Assembly: GCF_900110245.1 (NCBI RefSeq)
Contig: NZ_FOCZ01000005.1
Coordinates: 248,001 to 312,000 of the forward strand
Length of the DNA: 64,000 nt
From: Niastella yeongjuensis
GTDB lineage: Bacteria; Bacteroidota; Bacteroidia; Chitinophagales; Chitinophagaceae
Direction of reading: 5' to 3'
Below the pieces are notes generated by a model, which searched no databases, was not told the origin of the DNA, and was given only the letters and a program-made list of their open reading frames with translations. Positions 27,463 through 37,045 of this stretch are shown here, in pieces (within the stretch, counting starts at the first letter, position 1; every line of letters starts with the position of its first letter). Made by a program: the position numbers and the translations under genes.

Positions 27463-30400
27463 ATTTAATATAATCAGAAGGCGACACCTGGTACTTCTCC
27501 CTAAAGCAGGTACTGAAATATTTGGGATTACTGAAACCCGACCAATAAGCCACTTCGGCAATATTGGTACTGCCGGCATCGAAGTATTGTTTGGAACGTT
27601 GCAACCGCATATCGCGTACAAACTCTACCGTGGTGAGCCCGGTTAAACTTTTGAACTTTTTATAAAAGGCCGATCGGCTCATGTTCATACTCTCTGCAAT
27701 GGTTTCCATATTAAAACCGGGGTCTGTCATTTTTTCCTCTACCACCCGGATCACTTCTTTCAGAAAAGTTTCATCGCCCGAAGTAACCACAATGGGTGAC
27801 GGACTTAACTCCGTAGCTGGCTTCTTACTCACCAGGGAGTCGAATAATTTTTTCCGCTGCCGCAACAGGTTGTCGATGGATGCGATCAGGAATTCATTGT
27901 GGAAGGGTTTGGTAATGTAACAATCGGCCCCGTAGCGTAACCCTTCTATCCGGCTTTCAATAGAATATCTGGCCGATAGCAATACCACCGGAATATGGCT
28001 GGTATTGATGTCGTTCTTGATCTTATCGAGCATCTGTATGCCGTCCATCACCGGCATCATAATGTCGCTCAAAATAAGATCGGGGATCAGGCGGATTGCT
28101 TTTTTCAAACCTTCCTCGCCATTGGTGGCTACTTCAACCCGGTAAAACTCGCTCAACTGACTGCTCAGGAACGAGCGCAGTTCATCATTATCTTCTACCA
28201 GTAAAACCAGTGGTGCCTGCGGATCGGCTGGCGATTGTTGTATAGGCAGTTGTTCTACCTGTTCCTGTTCAGGATAAGCAGTCATTTCAGGATCCATTTG
28301 TTCAATAAGGAGTTCCTCCTGTTTATCGGGCCGGGCACCCAGTTTTATTTTTACAGAAACCGTGAGGCCGCCCCTTTCATTATTTACCGCCCAGATATCA
28401 CCGCCATGCAAATGCACCAACTCCTTCGACAGGGCCAAGCCGATACCAGAACCCTTTTGGGTAGTGGCCGGATGATCGGCTTCATAAAAAAGATCGAAAA
28501 TATCTTTGAGTTTGCCGGCATCAACACCTGGTCCCTGATCACTCACTGCAATTAAAAAGCTTTGCTCAACCGGTAGTTGGGAGATCGTGATCGAGATCGC
28601 TTTACCGGCGGGCGTAAACTTCACAGCATTGGCCAGCAGGTTAAAGATCACGATGTCCAGTTTTTCCGCATCTATCCAGGCAATTACTTCTTCCGGTTCG
28701 GCATTGATCTCCAGACTGAGCTGTTTACTTTTCAATGCTCCGGTAAAATGATCGCTGATCTTTTGTACGAAATTGACTACTTCTACCCTTGAAATATGCA
28801 AGGTTGCCTTGTTGCTTTCCACTTTTCGCAGATCGAGCAGCTGGTTAATGAAACGCACCATGCGGTTGGCGTTTTTACGCGCCACTTCTACCCAGGCTGT
28901 ACCCTCAGTTGATAATTTCTCCTTGCGCAATAACTGCTCAATGGGATTAATAATAAGGGTAAGCGGGGTTCGCAACTCGTGCGAGATATTGGTGAAGAAA
29001 TTTATTTTCAGGGCTGCCAGTCGTTTTTCGATGGCCACTTTATTGCGCAGCCTTATCATGGCCAGCGCATAGCGCCTGATGATCACCAGCAAGCTCCCTA
29101 TACATATAATATATATAAGGTATGCCCACCAGGTTTTCCAGGGTGGCGGCAGAATGGTAATAGCGACACTTTTATAGGGCGTGTTTGAATACAGATCGGT
29201 ACTGAGGCTTTTTACTTCAAACACATACTTCCCCGGTGGCAGGTTGGTATAGGTTGTTCTTCTTTGTTGCCGGTCGCTGTACCAGGTACTGTCGAAACCC
29301 AGTAAGCGATATACCAGCGCATGTCTGTTGCCCGCCCGTTGGTCAAGCATAGCATATTCGATACTGATGATATTCTGGTTGTATTTCAGGGTAAGTGCCG
29401 AATCATTTCGTCCCGGGCCTGCATCTTCATTATTGATCTGCAAATTGGTGAAGGCGATGCTGGCAGCCATGCGGTCGTTATTGAGGCGAACCGGATCAAA
29501 AGCAATACAGCCCTTGGTTGAACCAAAAACCAGTTGCCCACCTGGTAAACGCAAACAGGCAGCCGCTTCGGAAAAACTGGCTCTTGGCAGCCCGTCATAG
29601 GAATCAAAATTTCTGAAAATGAGCTGCTCCGCGTCAAACCTCGACAAGCCATTTTCTGTAGCCAGCCACAAATTACCCTGTGCATCTTCAGCACAACTCA
29701 ATACATAATCATTGGGCATGCCATCTTTGGTGGTATAATTCCTGAATTGCAATGTCTGAAATGGCCGGTTACCCATGGCCAGACAAAAACCACCACCTGA
29801 AGTAGCCAACCACATCCTGTTTTTTGAATCGCGGAAAACAAACTGGATATCATTATTCCCGAGGCTGTTTTTATCACCAGGTATTTTTTGATATAAGGAA
29901 CAGTTACCCGCTTTATCACCGGTTTGCAGCAACAACAAACCATTGGTAGTGCCTGCCCAGATGTTTCCATTTGCATCCAGCGCCATATGGCGGATCTTGG
30001 GATCAGTATCCTTTGGATAATTTTTAAACAATACTACAGCAGGAAGAAACTGTACGTTGCCGCCCTCTTCTTTTACCAGGTATACACCTTTATCAAAAGA
30101 ACCGATCCAGATGCGGCCCTGTTTATCTTCCAGCAGCGAATAGATGTCGTTGCAGGGCAAGGTGCCGCCACCTTTTCCCGTGGGAAGAAAATGCTGCAGG
30201 TGGTATTTTGTTCCTGCTTTATCGAGCGGCATGGCCTTATAAATGCCATTTGCTTTGGTGCCCAGCCAGATATTTCCCAGGCGGTCTTCTATTATAGCAT
30301 ACACCAGCCCCAATCCCTCTGCCGGTTCGTTATCGAAAAGCCCGGTTATCCTTTTGTTGTTTTGATAAACATAATACTTACCATTTTTTGCCCCCACCCA

Positions 30401-31771
30401 TAGCCGGTTATTGCTGTCATAAAAAATGCCGCGTACTTCGTTATCGAATTTGGTATTCACCTGGTCTGTCAACAACTGCTGTTTAAATACATTGGACTGC
30501 AGGATTATTTTTATGAGTTGCCGTTCGTTGGTAGTCAGCCATAATACCCCGGCTTTATCAAAATAAACAGTATACACATTGGCGGGCAGCGTGGTAATGC
30601 CGGCATCAGGTGTACTTAGGGTATAGTCAAATTTTCCGTTGGCAGCATTATAATAGCCGAAGCCACCACCCTTCAGAAAACACCACACCAATCCATTGTT
30701 ATCTTCCCAGATCTTTACATGATTATTGATGACGTTCAGGCGGTCCGTATTCTGCCGGGAAAAATGATGAAATGCCTGGCTGACAGGATCAAACCGGATA
30801 ATGCCTTCGGTGCGTGGTTCTATCCAGATACCACCCTGCTTATCTTCATACAAAGAATACAATGGAACCGCAGGCGAATAGGTATTGGTGGTGATCTTTT
30901 TATCATCCAGGTTAAAGGAGATCACCTGTCCGGTAGTTGAAGAGGCGTATATGACCCTTCCCAACCTGGATCGCAATAAACCCTGCAGGTGATCTGCTGA
31001 GAGTTGATAGGATGAAAAGTTGTTTGCTTTTTTATTATAAATGATCAATTGTCCATCGGCGGTACCGAAATATAATTGATCATTATCTTCATCTACAACT
31101 GTATAATCGGCGTCAGTGATGTGTGGGACGTTTATATTGCTGTTCTTATATTCACCTGTTGGGGAGGGAAGCAGGCAGTTCAATCCGCCTGAAGTTCCCA
31201 CCCAGATCTTTTTGTCTTTATCCTCGTGAAAGAAATTGATGTCGTTGGAAGAAAAACTATAAGCAATGATACTGCCCGGCTTAATGTCTTTTTGCGGAAC
31301 ACAATACAATCCCTCACGATCGGTCTGTAACCATACCCAGCCATTGGCGGCCCTCAGTATTCTGCTGAAAGTAACTTTTTGTTTTTTATGCTGATTGACG
31401 AGATTATACAGGGGGAGGAATTGTTCGCTCTTTTTATCGAACCGATATACATGCCGGTCATATGCCTGGATCCATAAATGATCTGATTGATCTTCTACGA
31501 TCTGGTCTATGCGGTCGTTTCCCAATTGTGAACTATCACCAGGAAATGATTTAAAGGAAATGAACGAACGCCCATCGAAGCGATTAATGCCATCCCAGCT
31601 TCCGAACCACATAAATCCTTCGCGGTCTTTAATGGTACTCGTAACCGCCTGGTGAGAAAGCCCGTTTTCGGTTGAGAAATATTCCACTTTACACTTGGGC
31701 TGGGCAACAGCTGTTGCTACCACCAATAAAAGCACTATAAGAGAAAAAATATTTTTGCAAGCCAATACCAT
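27437..31771 (-). CDS. Hybrid two-component system regulator (SusR/HTCS type)
   Basis: A single 1444-residue protein combining sensor and activator. Signal sequence (about 1-23), two seven-bladed propellers of Reg_prop repeats (about 30-780, with many 'GxIWxGT' strands), Y_Y_Y domain (about 800-860), a TM helix (about 880), HisKA with ISHELRTPLTL (His about 931), HATPase with GSGIGLAL, receiver with LILSDIMMPVMDG (Asp about 1236), and AraC-type HTH (about 1330-1435). The periplasmic propellers bind oligosaccharide and the C-terminus activates the neighbouring SusC-SusD-GH28 genes. The last residues AGGSGQ and the stop come from a word-repeat array. Confidence 0.96.
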   Translation of the reverse strand: MVLACKNIFSLIVLLLVVATAVAQPKCKVEYFSTENGLSHQAVTSTIKDREGFMWFGSWDGINRFDGRSFISFKSFPGDSSQLGNDRIDQIVEDQSDHLWIQAYDRHVYRFDKKSEQFLPLYNLVNQHKKQKVTFSRILRAANGWVWLQTDREGLYCVPQKDIKPGSIIAYSFSSNDINFFHEDKDKKIWVGTSGGLNCLLPSPTGEYKNSNINVPHITDADYTVVDEDNDQLYFGTADGQLIIYNKKANNFSSYQLSADHLQGLLRSRLGRVIYASSTTGQVISFNLDDKKITTNTYSPAVPLYSLYEDKQGGIWIEPRTEGIIRFDPVSQAFHHFSRQNTDRLNVINNHVKIWEDNNGLVWCFLKGGGFGYYNAANGKFDYTLSTPDAGITTLPANVYTVYFDKAGVLWLTTNERQLIKIILQSNVFKQQLLTDQVNTKFDNEVRGIFYDSNNRLWVGAKNGKYYVYQNNKRITGLFDNEPAEGLGLVYAIIEDRLGNIWLGTKANGIYKAMPLDKAGTKYHLQHFLPTGKGGGTLPCNDIYSLLEDKQGRIWIGSFDKGVYLVKEEGGNVQFLPAVVLFKNYPKDTDPKIRHMALDANGNIWAGTTNGLLLLQTGDKAGNCSLYQKIPGDKNSLGNNDIQFVFRDSKNRMWLATSGGGFCLAMGNRPFQTLQFRNYTTKDGMPNDYVLSCAEDAQGNLWLATENGLSRFDAEQLIFRNFDSYDGLPRASFSEAAACLRLPGGQLVFGSTKGCIAFDPVRLNNDRMAASIAFTNLQINNEDAGPGRNDSALTLKYNQNIISIEYAMLDQRAGNRHALVYRLLGFDSTWYSDRQQRRTTYTNLPPGKYVFEVKSLSTDLYSNTPYKSVAITILPPPWKTWWAYLIYIICIGSLLVIIRRYALAMIRLRNKVAIEKRLAALKINFFTNISHELRTPLTLIINPIEQLLRKEKLSTEGTAWVEVARKNANRMVRFINQLLDLRKVESNKATLHISRVEVVNFVQKISDHFTGALKSKQLSLEINAEPEEVIAWIDAEKLDIVIFNLLANAVKFTPAGKAISITISQLPVEQSFLIAVSDQGPGVDAGKLKDIFDLFYEADHPATTQKGSGIGLALSKELVHLHGGDIWAVNNERGGLTVSVKIKLGARPDKQEELLIEQMDPEMTAYPEQEQVEQLPIQQSPADPQAPLVLLVEDNDELRSFLSSQLSEFYRVEVATNGEEGLKKAIRLIPDLILSDIMMPVMDGIQMLDKIKNDINTSHIPVVLLSARYSIESRIEGLRYGADCYITKPFHNEFLIASIDNLLRQRKKLFDSLVSKKPATELSPSPIVVTSGDETFLKEVIRVVEEKMTDPGFNMETIAESMNMSRSAFYKKFKSLTGLTTVEFVRDMRLQRSKQYFDAGSTNIAEVAYWSGFSNPKYFSTCFREKYQVSPSDYIKSKAGGSGQ

Positions 31772-32159
31772 ATCAATAAGCAGTTCTTTAAATACCCGGC
31801 AACCGGCATATTTACCAATTTTATATAAATAAGGGCTTTTTTTCTATGCAAACGTTCCCGGTAATGCCCTCTTTCTATTAGGGATTTCGTGACAAACCGG
31901 ATTTCTTCTACACTTCAACGCTCACTAACTTAGCTGTACAAACTAACCGTTAACCATAACCTTCCCGTAAGAAGGTATTCTTATCCTATCTGGTTTCCTG
32001 TTCTTTGCCCAGGTTTTTATGTGTGTAACAATGAGGTTCAGGCAAACCCAAAGGGTCGCTTGCGGGCGATCCTTTTTTTAACAACCCTTTTAGTATTTTA
32101 TCGGGGGTGGCAAGGAATGGTATTTGCTTTAGTACCCTTATTCACTAAAAAGAATCACC
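31772..32159. other. 388-nt divergent intergenic region
   Basis: It lies between the hybrid regulator (leftward) and the DUF2541-like gene (rightward). It holds a plus-strand terminator-like hairpin at 32051-32079. A 20-codon frame (ATG 32019, ending inside the hairpin's T-run) is noted but not called as a gene. No -7 box was found for either flanking gene. Confidence 0.4.
32051..32079 (+). terminator. Terminator-like hairpin in the leader of the DUF2541-like gene
   Basis: Nine-pair stem AAGGGTCGC / GCGATCCTT (one G-U pair), 6-nt loop, then seven T. It lies 80 nt upstream of the next plus-strand gene, with no plus-strand gene before it. It may be an attenuator, or end a short upstream RNA. 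Confidence 0.6.
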
Positions 32160-32573
32160 ATGAAAAGTATCGTTTTATTATTAGTGGCTACGTTTTTCAC
32201 TTTTAGCTTTGTACATGCGCAAAAACCAGAAGTTATTACCAATAACAAGGCTGGCTGGCATAAGATCGGTGATGCCAAAGTTGATTTTAAAACCGATAAG
32301 GATAAATTCATTATAATCGGCAAGGATAGATACAAAGCCCTTCAGGTGAAGGTTAAAGATGCACCTGTACATATGGAAAGCATGCAGGTATCTTATGAAG
32401 GCGGTGGAACTGAGGATGTTGCCCTGAATACGCAATACAAACCTAATGCTGAAAGCAAAACCATTGAATTAAAGAATGGTAGTGCAGAAATTAAAAATGT
32501 AACATTTGTTTATCACACGGTCACAAACGGAAGTAATTCCAAAGCTGAAATAGAACTCTGGGGGTTGAAATAA
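32160..32573 (+). CDS. Secreted DUF2541-like protein
   Basis: A 137-residue protein with a signal peptide (cleavage about residue 20, after FVHAQ). The mature part is a small beta-sandwich with the pattern WHKIGDAKVDFKTDKD... and a conserved end KAEIELWGLK, which I match from memory to the DUF2541 family (E. coli YaaI type). It is probably periplasmic; no enzymatic residues were recognised and the family has no settled function. It stands alone, downstream of a terminator-like hairpin and upstream of a 14-bp convergent terminator. The family call is moderately sure; secretion is clear. Confidence 0.75.
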   Translation: MKSIVLLLVATFFTFSFVHAQKPEVITNNKAGWHKIGDAKVDFKTDKDKFIIIGKDRYKALQVKVKDAPVHMESMQVSYEGGGTEDVALNTQYKPNAESKTIELKNGSAEIKNVTFVYHTVTNGSNSKAEIELWGLK

Positions 32574-32603
32574 TTCAATGTTTATCCAGTGGTTTTTAAC
32601 AAC

Positions 32604-32635
32604 AAATGAGTCCCGACAATCGTCGGGACTCATTT
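32604..32635. terminator. Convergent terminator, 14-bp stem
   Basis: Perfect stem AAATGAGTCCCGAC (32604-32617) / GTCGGGACTCATTT (32622-32635) with a 4-nt loop. It lies between the DUF2541-like gene and the 3' end of the convergent efflux operon, and probably serves the plus strand (TTT then TTTT). Confidence 0.75.
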
Positions 32636-32676
32636 GCTTTTGAACCGTAGAAACAAATACACACTTGTACAGCATG

Positions 32677-33759
32677 TTATTTTATAACAGTTCCTTCTTT
32701 TATTTCATCGGTAGCATGTAAAAGAATTTCATCACCACCTGTAAGCCCGCCAAATATTTCTGTGGAATCTTTTGCCTTCAATCCTTCTTTTATATCAATC
32801 AAATGCGCTTTCCCTTCTTTTACAGTAATTACGTATTGCCGTTCGGTTGAACGCACAATGGCGTTACTGGGAATAAGCAATGATTTTGCTTCAGACAGCA
32901 ACGGCACTTTTACTTCTGCATACATACCGGGTTTGAATAGCTGCCTGTTGTTTTGAAGATCTATTTCAATAGCTTCTGATCGCAAACTGGTGAGGGCGTT
33001 TGCCGAACGACTGATCTTTGCTTCGTGCGTTTTCCCGGGCATGGAATTGAAAGCAAAACTCACCGGCCGGTTCAAATCAACCTGATCAACATACGCTTCA
33101 GGTATATATACTTCCAGCCTCAGCTTTTGCAAATGTTGTAATACCAGCATCGGCATATCGTTCGATTTACTACCCGGGCCTACCAGGGCTCCCACAGAAA
33201 TATTCCGTTGAATGATCACCCCATCAAAGGGAGCAGTAATGATGAGGTAGTTCCTGAAGTTCTTCATCACCTCTACATTCGATCTTTCTGCCATTACAAT
33301 GGCTTCATCGGCTTTCATGTGCGACAAGGCATTATCGAGGTCTAATGGCGCTACAGAGCCGGGTTCTTTGGCCGCTTCATTCAGACGGCGGTATTTTTCC
33401 TTACTAGCCACTGCATTCTCTTGTGCCTGTAAAAACTTTGAATTGGCCAGTTGTACCTGCGATTCCATTTCCGGCGCTTCCAGCCTTACCAATACCTGGC
33501 CTTTTCTTACCCGCGTACCCCTGTCGACCAGTACATCCTGTACAAACCCATTCACTTTGGCATACAGGTTTACTTCTTCAAAAGGTTTTAACTGTCCGGG
33601 CAATTTTACATAACTCGCCAAGGGGTTTTCGGTAACCTTGCCTATTTCGTATTTACTGGTTTCATTGGCGGCTTTTATAGTGAGATCAACCGGCTTTTCT
33701 ACATGACCACAGGCGTATAACAGCACACTGATCACTAATACTGCACAAATATTTTTCAT
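32677..33759 (-). CDS. RND efflux periplasmic adaptor (HlyD/MFP family)
   Basis: Adaptor lipoprotein of 360 residues that joins the inner-membrane RND pump to the outer-membrane channel. Lipobox ...LLYACG (Cys about 17). The order is a biotinyl-lipoyl half-domain (LYAKVNGFVQDVLVDRGTRVRKGQVLVRLEAPEM, about 65-100), an alpha-hairpin (about 100-160), the second lipoyl half (TAPFDGVIIQRNISVGALV), then beta-barrel and membrane-proximal domains. It is the last gene of the TolC-RND-adaptor operon, 10 nt after the pump gene. Substrate unknown. Confidence 0.93.
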   Translation of the reverse strand: MKNICAVLVISVLLYACGHVEKPVDLTIKAANETSKYEIGKVTENPLASYVKLPGQLKPFEEVNLYAKVNGFVQDVLVDRGTRVRKGQVLVRLEAPEMESQVQLANSKFLQAQENAVASKEKYRRLNEAAKEPGSVAPLDLDNALSHMKADEAIVMAERSNVEVMKNFRNYLIITAPFDGVIIQRNISVGALVGPGSKSNDMPMLVLQHLQKLRLEVYIPEAYVDQVDLNRPVSFAFNSMPGKTHEAKISRSANALTSLRSEAIEIDLQNNRQLFKPGMYAEVKVPLLSEAKSLLIPSNAIVRSTERQYVITVKEGKAHLIDIKEGLKAKDSTEIFGGLTGGDEILLHATDEIKEGTVIK

Positions 33760-33769
33760 GCTTGACTAT

Positions 33770-36700
33770 TTATTGTTGTATTGATTGTTGGGTTAATTTT
33801 CCATTCATTGCATGGTCTTTATGATTGGCTTCAGGCATCAGGGATGGCGATTTATAAGACGCCTTTCGCTGCACCCAGGCAAATACCTGTGGCAATACCA
33901 GCAGGGCAGCCAGGGTTGAAGCAGCCAGGCCACCTATAACAGCCCGGCCCAGTGGCGCAGATTGTTCACCGGCTTCGCCCATACCGGAAGCCATCGGGAT
34001 CATACCGGCGATCATCGCAAAACTGGTCATTAAGATGGGGCGTAACCGAATGCCCGCACTGGTGATCGCTGCTTTTGTTGCATCGCGGTATTCCAGTCGT
34101 AATTTTTCTGCATTGGTAACAATCAGGATCGCATTGGCCACCGATACCCCTGTACTCATGATCATACCCATATACGATTGCAGGTTCAGAGTGGAACCTG
34201 TAAGCAATAAGGCCGCCAGTGAACCAACGATCACTGCCGGCACCGTTGATAAAACGGTAAACGACAATTTGAACGACTGGTAATTGGCTGCCAGCAACAG
34301 GAACATCACCAGCACCGCAAACAACAGTCCGCTTTGCAAACTGGCCAGCGTTTCCGATAACAGGCTCGACATCCCGCGCACTTCTGCAATCACTCCCTTC
34401 GGTGGAGTGCCCACCGCATGCAGTACATGCGTTACATCAGTGGTTGCGTTGCCCAGGTCTTTCTTGAAGATGTTGGCGTTTATTGTCAGGAAGCGCCGGG
34501 GACCCGAACGATCGTATTCCCCGGGTACATACGTGGTTTTAAATTCGGCAATATCACCCAGCACCGGACTATTCTGTCCTTTTATCAAAGGGATCTCCCG
34601 TAATTCGTCCATGGTATTCATAACGTATTCGGGTATTTGCACCTGCACCTGGTAGGTATAGGCTTTGTCTTCATCGAGCCACTGGTTCTTTTCACTAAAC
34701 CGGCTCGATGAAGTACTGGCGGTTACCGAGCGGGCAATATCCTGCACGTTCAATCCAAACTGAGCTGCTTTTAACCGGTCGATGGTAATGGACACCACCG
34801 GGAATTTCAATGGCTGCGCTACTTGTACGTCCCGCAAGTATGGAATGCGTTTAAGGCTGTCCATAATTTTGGTTGCATATTTTTCAATCTCCTGCAGGTC
34901 TTTACCCGCTACCCTGATCTCGATAGGCGTGGCGGCCCCCTGGCTCATAATCTTTTCGGTCATATCGATGGGTTCAAACAGCACCTTTACATCGGGCACT
35001 TCGTGGCGGATGTTCTTGCGTAAAGCATCCTTCAGTTCATCCATGTTCACCTTATAATCTTCATCGAGGTTCACCTGCAATATGGCTTCATGCGTTCCGG
35101 TATTGAAGATATAAAGGTTGCTGGTTCCATAGCTACTGGGAATAATGCCCACATAGGCTGAAGTAATGCTTACATGGTGGTCCACCGTTTTATCGATCAC
35201 CTGTAATACATGGCGTAGTTTCTCTTCTGTGCGTTCGAGCCTGGTTCCGTCGGGTGCTTTTATCCGCACCTGAAACTGACCGTTGTTCAGTTTGGGCATC
35301 ATGTCTTTACCAATGACCACAAAAGCCGCGGCGGCCATAGCCAGCACCAACACCAGGTAAGCAACAACGGTGATCTTCCGGCGTTTCATGCCCCGTTGCA
35401 GAAAACGCATATACCGAACCTTTATCCGTTCAAACAGATCATTTTTTTCCGGTTCCTTATGCTCTTTATCCAGGTGCCTGTCTACCTGTTCCAACTCACC
35501 GGAATCGAGTGCCTGACCTGCATGGGCATGTACCGCACCATGATTATAATGCTGATACCTGTCGGCTTTGATGAGCCAGTTGCTGAGAATAGGCACCAGG
35601 GTTTGCGCTGCGATGTAAGACACGATCATGGTAAAACCAATGGAGAGCGACAGCGGCAGGAACATGGCTTTGGGCACCCCGCTCATGAGGAATGAGGGCG
35701 CAAACACCGCCAGAATACACAAAAGGATCAGCAACAAGGGGAAGGCAATTTCTTCGCAGGCATCATAGATGGCCTGTCGTTTATTTTTACCCATCTCCAG
35801 GTGCTGATGAATATTTTCAATGGTAACCGTTGCCTGATCTACCAGGATACCGATCGCCAGTGCCAGTCCGCTCAGGGTCATGATATTGATCGTTTGTCCA
35901 AACAGGCTCAACAACAACAACCCTATTGAAATAGAAACCGGGATGGTGATGATAACGATCAGACTGCTGCGCAGATCACGCAGGAACAACAACACCATTA
36001 AGCCGGTCAGCAGGGCACCGAGAGCGCCTTCTGTGGCCAGACTTTTAACCGCATTCACCACAAATACCGACTGATCAAATTCATAGGTAACTTTTACATC
36101 GTCGGGCAACAGGCTTTGAATATCGGGCAGCCTTGCTTTCAGGTCTTTCACCACCTGCCAGGTAGAGGCATCTGCAGTTTTTACAACCGGAATGTATACG
36201 GAACGTTTGCCATTGATGAGGGCATAGTCAACCGTAACATCTGCCGCATCGGCCACGCGGGCCACATCTTTTATCAATACAGGTACCCCGTTTTTGGTTA
36301 CAATGGGAATGTCGCCAAACTCGGTTACATTTTTTACCAGCGTATTGATGGTAGTAACATACATGGTATTATCAAGCCGCAGGTTTCCCGATGGCGACAT
36401 CACATTGAATTTGGCCAGGGCCGTTACTACTTCATCGGCAGTGAGGTTATAACTGCGTAATTTATCGGGGTCCACGTTCACGGTGATAGCCCTTGAGTTG
36501 GCGCCAAAGGGCGGCGGCGCCATCAGACCGGCTACGTTCGCAAAAGATGGGCGAATACGGGTTGCAGCCAGATCATAGATCTCTTTCAGGCTTCGCGTTT
36601 TACTGGAGATCACCAACTCACCAACCGGCAGCGAAGAGGCATCGAACCGGATCACCTGCGGCGGTAAAGCACCCGGCGGAAAAAACTTCATGGCCCGGTT

Positions 36701-37036
36701 TACCTGCAAGGCTACCTGTGCCGATGCTTCGGCCATATCGGTTTTTTCATAAAAGCTCAGCTTAAGCATCGTGAGCCCCTGAATGTTTTTGGTACTGATG
36801 TTCTTTATCCCGTTTACATACAGGAACTGGTCCTGCAAACGGGTGGAGAAAAAACCTTCCATTTGCTGGGCCGACATACCACCATAACTTTCAATTACGT
36901 AAATGGTGGGCATGTTCAACTGCGGGAAGATATCAACCGGCATTTTCAGCGCCGCCAGCACCGAAAAAAACAACAGGCTGACGGTGATCACTATATGGGA
37001 AATTGGCTTTTTTAAAGCCGAGGATACTAATGACAT
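33770..37036 (-). CDS. RND family efflux permease (AcrB/CzcA superfamily)
   Basis: Inner-membrane proton-driven pump of 1088 residues with two repeats of six TM helices and large periplasmic loops. The N-terminal MPVDIFPQLNMPTIYVI segment and the fourth-helix region GILVDQATVTIENIH are family-typical. Asp400 is kept, but the next position, Asp in AcrB, is Gln401 here. The closest group is HAE1-like; heavy-metal type pumps have VDxA/VDGA here, so the class is not certain. The central loop carries a charged insert (about residues 500-530). It sits between TolC (9 nt) and the adaptor (10 nt). Confidence 0.94.
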   Translation of the reverse strand: MSLVSSALKKPISHIVITVSLLFFSVLAALKMPVDIFPQLNMPTIYVIESYGGMSAQQMEGFFSTRLQDQFLYVNGIKNISTKNIQGLTMLKLSFYEKTDMAEASAQVALQVNRAMKFFPPGALPPQVIRFDASSLPVGELVISSKTRSLKEIYDLAATRIRPSFANVAGLMAPPPFGANSRAITVNVDPDKLRSYNLTADEVVTALAKFNVMSPSGNLRLDNTMYVTTINTLVKNVTEFGDIPIVTKNGVPVLIKDVARVADAADVTVDYALINGKRSVYIPVVKTADASTWQVVKDLKARLPDIQSLLPDDVKVTYEFDQSVFVVNAVKSLATEGALGALLTGLMVLLFLRDLRSSLIVIITIPVSISIGLLLLSLFGQTINIMTLSGLALAIGILVDQATVTIENIHQHLEMGKNKRQAIYDACEEIAFPLLLILLCILAVFAPSFLMSGVPKAMFLPLSLSIGFTMIVSYIAAQTLVPILSNWLIKADRYQHYNHGAVHAHAGQALDSGELEQVDRHLDKEHKEPEKNDLFERIKVRYMRFLQRGMKRRKITVVAYLVLVLAMAAAAFVVIGKDMMPKLNNGQFQVRIKAPDGTRLERTEEKLRHVLQVIDKTVDHHVSITSAYVGIIPSSYGTSNLYIFNTGTHEAILQVNLDEDYKVNMDELKDALRKNIRHEVPDVKVLFEPIDMTEKIMSQGAATPIEIRVAGKDLQEIEKYATKIMDSLKRIPYLRDVQVAQPLKFPVVSITIDRLKAAQFGLNVQDIARSVTASTSSSRFSEKNQWLDEDKAYTYQVQVQIPEYVMNTMDELREIPLIKGQNSPVLGDIAEFKTTYVPGEYDRSGPRRFLTINANIFKKDLGNATTDVTHVLHAVGTPPKGVIAEVRGMSSLLSETLASLQSGLLFAVLVMFLLLAANYQSFKLSFTVLSTVPAVIVGSLAALLLTGSTLNLQSYMGMIMSTGVSVANAILIVTNAEKLRLEYRDATKAAITSAGIRLRPILMTSFAMIAGMIPMASGMGEAGEQSAPLGRAVIGGLAASTLAALLVLPQVFAWVQRKASYKSPSLMPEANHKDHAMNGKLTQQSIQQ

Positions 37037-37045
37037 ACTACCTGT

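Noticed and set aside
32019-32081. 20-codon frame in the leader of the DUF2541-like gene
   Set aside because: It ends in a terminator T-run, so its codons are explained by the hairpin; no conservation can be shown here.
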